Source: Siderastrea radians
Lineage: Eukaryota; Cnidaria; Anthozoa; Scleractinia; Rhizangiidae
Length of the DNA stretch: 64,000 bases
Reading direction: 5' to 3'
NCBI GenBank assembly: GCA_964017195.1
Contig: OZ024889.1
Span: forward strand, 62,507,858-62,571,857
Part shown: piece after piece, positions 57,811 through 64,000 of the stretch
How positions within the stretch are numbered: the stretch's first letter is position 1
How the letters are laid out: every line of letters begins with the position of its first letter
The notes under the pieces: generated by a model
What the model was told of the DNA's origin: nothing
Databases searched by the model: none
What the model saw: the letters and a program-made list of their open reading frames with translations, nothing else
Made by a program: the position numbers and the translations under genes

Positions 57811-57949
57811 CACCCCCCCTCCCCCCCCCCCAAAAAGGACATGAATAAAAAGGACATTGATCACCTAGACAACACCACAGGACCCTGTACAATATTCAAA
57901 CTTGATATTCCTTAGAGTTAAAGTGCTGACGATAAGTACCATATTATGT

Positions 57950-59720
57950 AATCAAGTAGAGAATATAACGCACAATGGAGTGTTTTGGACAAACTCCACG
58001 GAGCCTATTGTCGTATCAACCTCTTTCTCGAATTTGTTCCTCCTAGACGAAACTCACTTTGAAGTAAGAAACGAAGTAAGTCAAGTAACGATTCAAACTT
58101 CGTCATGAAACGAGATTTCCTTCGCCTTTCATTTGAGAATTATTTATGACTAGACAACTGATTTTAAGTGTGACAATCCAAAGTTAACCAAGCATTGATG
58201 TGAAGCCGTACTATCAATGAAACAGTTTTTGCACGAAGGTGGAATAATTTACCTGTCCCTCCTATTTGTAAAGGTACTTGCCTAGCTTTGTTGATTCATT
58301 GTGGTAAATGCTTCTGTGTAAAGATTAATTTTTGATTGGACAGCCAGAAACACGAACTTTTTAATTTGTTTACCAGTGTAAGCATTGATTAAACACGACA
58401 GACACAAGGTACGATCTTAATTTTATGTGCGGGAGCTAAAACCTCATATTGCATGTCCAGCCACTCTGTGGATGGTTAAGACAACAACATTGTCCATGTA
58501 AGCTTCTGTGAAACACAAGTTTACTATCAAGTAAACCTTGAAGAAAAAAACTTATCCAATTCAGCGTCGAAGCTGCGAGGACGTATAAGTCGGGTGTATT
58601 CTAAACAGCAACGTGTCAGGCCAACCTTACCCCTTTTTTCACTAATGCAGAGCTCCAATGTAGGAGGAAACGATGAACGGTACCCTCTCCTTCAGCTCCC
58701 GCGAAAATGTCTTGAGGGTTTTCTGTTATTTTTGCGTTCTCAACGGTTGAAATTACGGTGCAACACAGGTTTGCTAGACGCTTAGGTCGTTAGTGCTCAT
58801 CATTAAGCCTTTACAATAACAAAACCATAATTGTAACCAACTTACGACACTTTTCGGTATGGGTTGCGTTATAACATTAATGTGAAATTTTGGATTCCCC
58901 TAACGTTAAAGAGAATCTATGCTTTACTGTTAAGGGTACAACTAATCAACAGACTGAAGCTTCAGCATTGCGAATTCTGCACCATTCCATGGTTTGTATC
59001 TAACGGTAGTTGAATACAAACATCGTATAGCTATTTCGCGTAAATTAAAAAAATGTATTTGTGGACATAGTCAACGTCGGTTCTTCGTCGGGAACCTTTA
59101 GAATATAAACGGAATCTTTCCGATGAATCTTCGGAAAGTTTCGGTGGAAAATCGTGAGTTTTTCATCAGTCATCGGAAGAAACACAAAAGTTTGAATTTC
59201 ACCGTGTCAGTCTATGGAAAATCTCCTGAAAATGTTCGCCAAAATTCATTGGTTCCAAGTGCACCAAAAATGCAAATAATCACTGTGAACAGAATGAAAT
59301 AAAATGCTCATGATGTGCCGTTTCGGTTGTATATTGTGAATATCTCACTCGTAGTTTTTTCCTCTACAGAAGAAATCAAGTAACTTGTGGATTATTTTAC
59401 TAAACTACCAATACCACCTAGTATTTTTCGAGAACTCAATCAAAACTCACTTACCACTAACTATAGCCCAGACGTTTTAGTTTGGCAATGCAGTAATAGT
59501 TACACAACAAGGTCTTTTCAGTACTTTTTATTGCATGTATGTAGAAAATCGTGCAAAGGATAGTAAATTTAACACTGGACAACTGAAACCTAGATTAAAC
59601 GTGTACTTAGACTCGATTCGTGCTAAATTTGGCTTTCGCACGCTCTATTAATTAGGCTAATTTTAGCGGACGCCGCTGCTTATACTCCCGTAATATTTAC
59701 ACGTTGTAGTTACCTAGACA
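57950..59720. repeat. Spacer unit C of the segmental array
   Basis: Collinear with units A and B. Its start ('gagaatataacgcacaatgg') also matches the 3' flank of the intact TPR-CHAT gene at 37077, so the unit derives from a TPR-CHAT gene's downstream region. No gene seen. Confidence 0.75.
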
Positions 59721-60843
59721 ATCTTGGCAGTGCTTGCCGCCAGCTTGGTGTCTTTAAACTGGCTAGAGAGCACCACAAACAAGGTCTGAACATTTCTAAG
59801 ACAGTGGAAGACAAGTCTGTCAAGTGAAATTCATGTTATTCGCTAGGTTGTGATTCTGAATCCTCGAGCGATTTACGTAGGGCTGTCGGCACCATCAGGC
59901 TACTGTAAACCTCTACAATAACGTGAGAGCTCTTCTTCAGTCTAAAGACGCGTGGAAAATTCGCCTTCGAACCCGGGGGGGTACCCAACAAAGTTTTATG
60001 CGGGGAGGCTCCGCCCCGAGTCCAACCCCTTACCTTTTTATATACCATTTTTGACAGAAAAGGTACCCCTTTCGTATACCTTCCATTGAAAAATGGTACC
60101 CCTTTTCTAAACCCTTGGAATGCAGTCAATGAACGATATTAGAGGAGAACAGTACTACCGGAAGAGATGTTAACCAAAAACAATAGTAATAATATCTACT
60201 CGAAATATTTTAATTAAAGGCCCTTTTAAATACCTAAATGACAGATTTCCCTACCCTATCATATACTTCAGCTCGTGAAATCCCTACCCTTTTATGTACC
60301 TGAAGCCTGAAAAAAGTACCCCTTTCGGGCGGAGCCTCCCTGTACAAGCCATTATAGGGAGTACCCTCCGGGCTTTCGAGAGAACAATAAAAAATCGTAC
60401 ACTGCTCTGTTGATTTGAGAACACTATTAGCTCTTCATAGAACTGAAGAGGCTGAAGAGGCTCTGTTTGCTGCTGAGCAAGGAAGAGCGCAAGGCTTAAC
60501 AGATCTCATGCTACTATACATAGCACTAATTAAGGTGATTCTGTCTGACTTAACTAATACTGAAGAAACAGTCTCCTACGTATCAAGCAATGTAAATACA
60601 GAGGCAGTATTTCTAGCACTTGAAGGGAACACAATCAACTTCTGGGTCCCATCTCAAAGGAACATTCTTCGCTATAGGCAAAAGAAAGTAGCAGGCGAAG
60701 AAGACGCTTCAAACTTCTTACAGAACTTAACAAAGAATGCTGTCCAAGAAAATGCCATTAGAGGTCGTATTGTATGGTGTCATGATATCTCCGAAACGCC
60801 GGTTTTTGTCATTAGGTTTTGTGCTAAATTTAAGAACAGGTGA
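59720..60843 (+). pseudogene. Truncated TPR-CHAT fragment C', with an insertion
   Basis: It aligns with the last TPR and linker of the intact gene. It shares with fragment A' the TGA after 'gtcaag' (about 59824) and the same end after IRGRIV. Unlike A' it keeps the part matching 35510-35660. A 404-bp element interrupts that part at 59971-60374. From about 60415 the frame [20 protein letters not shown]...[20 protein letters not shown] is open for over 100 codons, but the CHAT domain is missing. Confidence 0.85.
59971..60374. mobile_element. 404-bp element with CCCGGGGGGGTAC ends inside fragment C'
   Basis: The ends ACCCGGGGGGGTACCC and (complement) AGCCCGGAGGGTACTCCC are inverted repeats. TTCGA flanks both sides (59966-59970 and 60375-60379). 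The intact gene has the uninterrupted site at about 35621. Internal words TACCCCTTTC/ACCCTTTTATGTACC repeat. Non-coding. Confidence 0.8.
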
Positions 60844-61210
60844 CAAATCTGCATGTCATAGCCCTCGTTAGCTTAGGTAACAAGAGGAGAATACTCTGAG
60901 ACTTAACGCGAAAAGTTAGTCTGTCATCGTTGAAACCAACTCTCGTGTACACTCGTCGACTCTCGGGTGCCCTCGGAGACTCTCGTGCGCTCTCAAGGAG
61001 GTTGACTCGACTCTAATTAGATTCAGAGCTCACTACATTATCGCTCTTGTTTAACCTCTCGTTAAATTTGCGACGGTTTTTGTCCCTTACGCTCAAAAGA
61101 TTGTATGAAAAATTTTTAAATGGTGAAGGTGAGTTATTAAAGTCGGTGCATGTGGCCGTTTTAATCTAGTGCTATGTATATCGGCCTGAAGTAGAATTTG
61201 AATTTCACTT

Positions 61211-63007
61211 CTACATCCTGGGTTTCAATTTCATCTCGGTGCGCTTCAGCGAATATTTGAATCCTCTGAATGCCTTCCAACAGACACCATCAGCAACTGA
61301 TTCGTGTGGTCCCCCGTAATAGTACCCGTTCAGGTTTGCCTCATGACAAAGGCCATACCACCAGGCCCCTTTGTAGTCTTTAGCACAGCTGTTATCATCA
61401 TAAATGTCGTTGTCACTGTCTTTGGTAGAGAACTGCATTCCACTAAAGAGATAAAAAAGAATAAGCCTCAGGGTCGTCACGAGGCGTGGAATAAAGGATC
61501 AAACAAGGAGATGGAATCAGGGATGAAAGAGGTGGATGGGAATCAGATATCTCAGGTGTGGAATCAGGGATTAAAGACTGGTGAACTGAAGTCGATTTAC
61601 AGATCAAATGGGTTGGACCAGGAATATGAAGGAGCGATCAGGGCTCAAATAGGCTAAATCAGGGATCAATGGGGGGAGTCGGAGATCAAAGGGTTGCAGA
61701 TCAGAGAACACACGCGATGCCATCAGGATCAGCAGTTTTAAAAGTAAAGTAAAAATGAATAAGTAACTTTATTTAAGTGTTGTGTGATATCGGGAATAAG
61801 ACTTTGTCACGCTTTTGAGATCAAGGATCGATCGAAAGTTTGGGTGAAAAAAGTCCGTGATAAATTTATTTAAATACCTCCTTACGAATTCGAATAAACA
61901 GTTAATTAACCCTGAGATATGACACCATAACTTGATTTACTCGTGTAAAGCTCGCCCAAACGAAACTAAACAAAAGATGGACGAGGGGTGACTAGAATGG
62001 TCTTTGTTGATGATCACCATTGAAATGAGGTAAAACGAAAGATCCTAAAGAAATCTGTACCAAGACACAATAATTAAACAGATTAAACAGGCATATGGTT
62101 AGAGTAGTGGAGAGTGAAAACTCTCGCTCGCTGTATTTTGGCCTATATCTCTCAGGCGCTCTTCTCGGTGCCTAAATTGCGGTCTCATCTAATTAGAAGC
62201 TACTCAAAGCTTTCTTGAAAATTGTTTGAGTTGTCGCATTACTTGTTCAAAACAGCCGACTAGAGCAGAACGACGCCAAGTTTCCTTAAGACTATGTTTT
62301 TGGTCAAAATCCGTGCCTAAGTTAACTTTGCTTACGCATGAAATGCCTCTACTAGAACACCAGGGATTCGACGATACCTCTGACACAAGGAGAGAAATTG
62401 AACAGGTCTCCCCGACTTTTTTAAGTTGGAATCGATAGCCATCTTTGCCAGTCCCACACTTGACAACTGAGTTTTCGTGCACCAGATTTTTTTGATGCAG
62501 CCATTGGTGATAAGTGTCTTTTGTCTCTTGGAATTGATACTTGACATTAAGTTAGATGACACAGTCCCTTTAAGTAAACTTACTTTGCAGCGTCCTTGAC
62601 CATCATCGCGTCACCAGCAGTGCCACTATATCCTCCAATTAGGAGCCGGTATTTATCTCCCTCCTCTGCCACCTTAAAGGTCGTGTACTCCGCGTATCTG
62701 GTGTCACCATCAAAGTCCTCCAGGTCAACCCTCAGCGTGGCGTCATCAGCGGCTGTCAAGCGATGAAGATTGTCGTTTCCAAGCCAGAACTCGCCATTCA
62801 GATCTCCAAACCCGTTTTTGTAAGACACCCACTCAAGATAAAAGTCGACTGAACCGTCCAAACGCCTCTGAAAAACGGCCCAGCCTCCACCGTCCGTGGT
62901 CATGTCACATAAAACTTGCATTGGGTTGCCGCCATCTGGATTGATGGTGTACACTCCACTTGATGTGACACCATCCTGGAGGAGCTGGGCGCAGCTTTTG
63001 GTTTCTC
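61211..63007 (-). CDS. PAN-EGF-fibrinogen-related lectin, copy D, 3' exons only (partial)
   Basis: Exon 3 (63007-62584) and exon 4 (61442-61211) encode the full fibrinogen-related domain: CDMTTDGGGWAVFQRRLDGS, FWLGNDNLHRL, KDSDNDIYDDNSC and WWYGLCHEANLNG, ending LKPRM. Splice sites and phases equal those of copies B and C. There exons 2 and 3 are 1.35 kb apart (exon starts 1.47 kb apart), so the EGF and PAN exons are expected near 64.4-65.5 kb, beyond the right edge. It is closer in sequence to copy B than to C (VKDAAN, LKPRM). No frame damage is seen in the part present. Confidence 0.88.
61470..61720. repeat. Degenerate tandem repeats in lectin intron 3 (copy D)
   Basis: Same GGATCAAA-rich repeats as in copies B and C. 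Confidence 0.6.
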
Positions 63008-63228
63008 CTGATGGTTAAAAACACAAATAGTAATGTTCGCATCATGTGCGTGTTTGGTGTTACCATTAGTTATCACAAAGGTAGTACAAGTCTCCCAGAG
63101 TCAAAACCTTGACTGAATCCTTTGAGTCTGTGGATGAAATACTTAAGTGTGATAATTCAAATGGCTGCAATTGAGCAGTGTTTTTCTGTGGCACTGTTTT
63201 TGATGCTGTACAAGGTGGTTCTAACTGT

Positions 63229-63370
63229 TGTTGTCAACCGTGGTCATGTCACACAACACTTCCATTGGTTTGCCACCATCTGGATTGATGAAAGAGCTGG
63301 GCGCAGATTGATGATTGATTGGCGCGGATTGATGAAAGAGCTGGGAGCAGCTTTTGGTTCCCCCTGATAG
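63229..63370 (-). pseudogene. Damaged start of a lectin exon 3
   Basis: The minus strand reads KSCSQLF, then an internally duplicated stretch (CAGCTCTTTCATCAATC occurs twice), then FINPDGGKPMEVLCDMTT, and stops short of GGGW. It begins with the same acceptor (ATCAG/GGGAACC) as the real exon 3. It lies within intron 2 of copy D and would break the frame if spliced in. Confidence 0.7.
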
Positions 63371-64000
63371 ATAAAATAACAAGTTGAAATGTAAACAAGG
63401 TAAAATTCCATAACAGATTGAACAAGCCAAGGTGGTTCTTCAAAGGGAATTTTGGGGAGGAGCATCCGCTGAGCGAAGTAAATACAGGAGTGAAAAAATG
63501 TTGCTCTGTTCCCAGACCACACCCCACCTAATTATACTAGTGTCACTGGCGGGAATCTGCCAGGGTTTGTTTGCCCAAGCTCTTTGCTGCTCAATCACGG
63601 CCAAGTTCTCTGTTTCAATTAAACAATAGCTTGCTTCATTTATGACTGATTCGCGTTGCTCAGTACATAACTAAGTAACGTGCATCTTCAGCAAACCATT
63701 AACTCCACGTGATAAATCCTTTCTGTTTAAAACTGATACGGAAACTAACCAAACATTTCATTAAATTGTTCACCAATATGTATGCTCTTATGGTCCCTTA
63801 ACCGACTCTTTGCGTTCGAAAATTTCCCAAAACTTTGGGAAAGTGTTATATGGGCCAGGAAAAACAAAGCAGAAATGATCAAAGTCGTCAATTCGTTGGA
63901 CAATTAGCGTTACTCCCAGCGATCAGCTATCTGAATTTGCAGATGACGCCAAATGAAACTGGCAAAACAACACTGTTCGTATATACCTAAATAATTCAAA
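63371..64000. other. Right end of the window, no gene seen
   Basis: Probably intron 2 of lectin copy D. No exon, tRNA or clear repeat was found. Confidence 0.4.

Overview
The window is animal nuclear DNA, most likely from a cnidarian and probably a stony coral. It is AT-rich and intron-rich. It is dense in inverted-repeat DNA elements, Penelope-like and CR1-like retroelements, and it carries gene families that are expanded in corals: TPR-CHAT proteins and PAN-EGF-fibrinogen lectins. The species assignment is inference.

Left part (1-16 kb). This part is mostly repeats. It holds a decayed Penelope-like element with a head-to-head inverted copy (about 1.46-2.03 kb), a very long TTC/GAA microsatellite with a duplicated flank (3.05-4.25 kb), a 9-bp minisatellite (6.4-6.96 kb), and a hAT-like element (14.1-15.8 kb) carrying a second Penelope fragment. 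Between them lie two adjacent single-exon genes. One encodes a BTB/Skp1-like protein (7.4-7.9 kb) and the other a RING-type protein (8.2-8.6 kb), with two related hairpins between them. A small, strongly cationic secreted peptide gene lies at 10.2 kb.

Middle part (16.2-32.0 kb). One conserved housekeeping gene, the tRNA 2'-O-methyltransferase TRMT13, occupies the minus strand. I could join 14 exons with consistent splice phases into a 487-residue protein. Its introns are packed with elements: a 1.83-kb hAT-like element with an exact 8-bp target duplication, a 1.6-kb element built of CCGTTA motifs, a mariner-like MITE, several foldback MITEs, a tRNA-like sequence and an antisense P2X7-type domain fragment.

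Right part (32-64 kb). An intronless TPR-CHAT gene (1123 aa, about 16 TPRs plus a caspase-like CHAT domain with its His and Cys) stands at 33.6-37.0 kb on the plus strand. It is followed by a segmental array in which TPR-CHAT fragments (plus strand) alternate with secreted PAN-EGF-fibrinogen-like lectin genes (minus strand). There are three lectin copies: two complete in the window and a third running off the right edge. An intact CR1-like retrotransposon (40.84-44.55 kb) with a 2A-like motif has inserted between one TPR fragment and one lectin gene. Comparing the duplicated units gives empty sites for several of the mobile elements. The convergent pairing of a pattern-recognition-type lectin with a caspase-like TPR effector suggests an evolving immune-type locus, but that role is inference.
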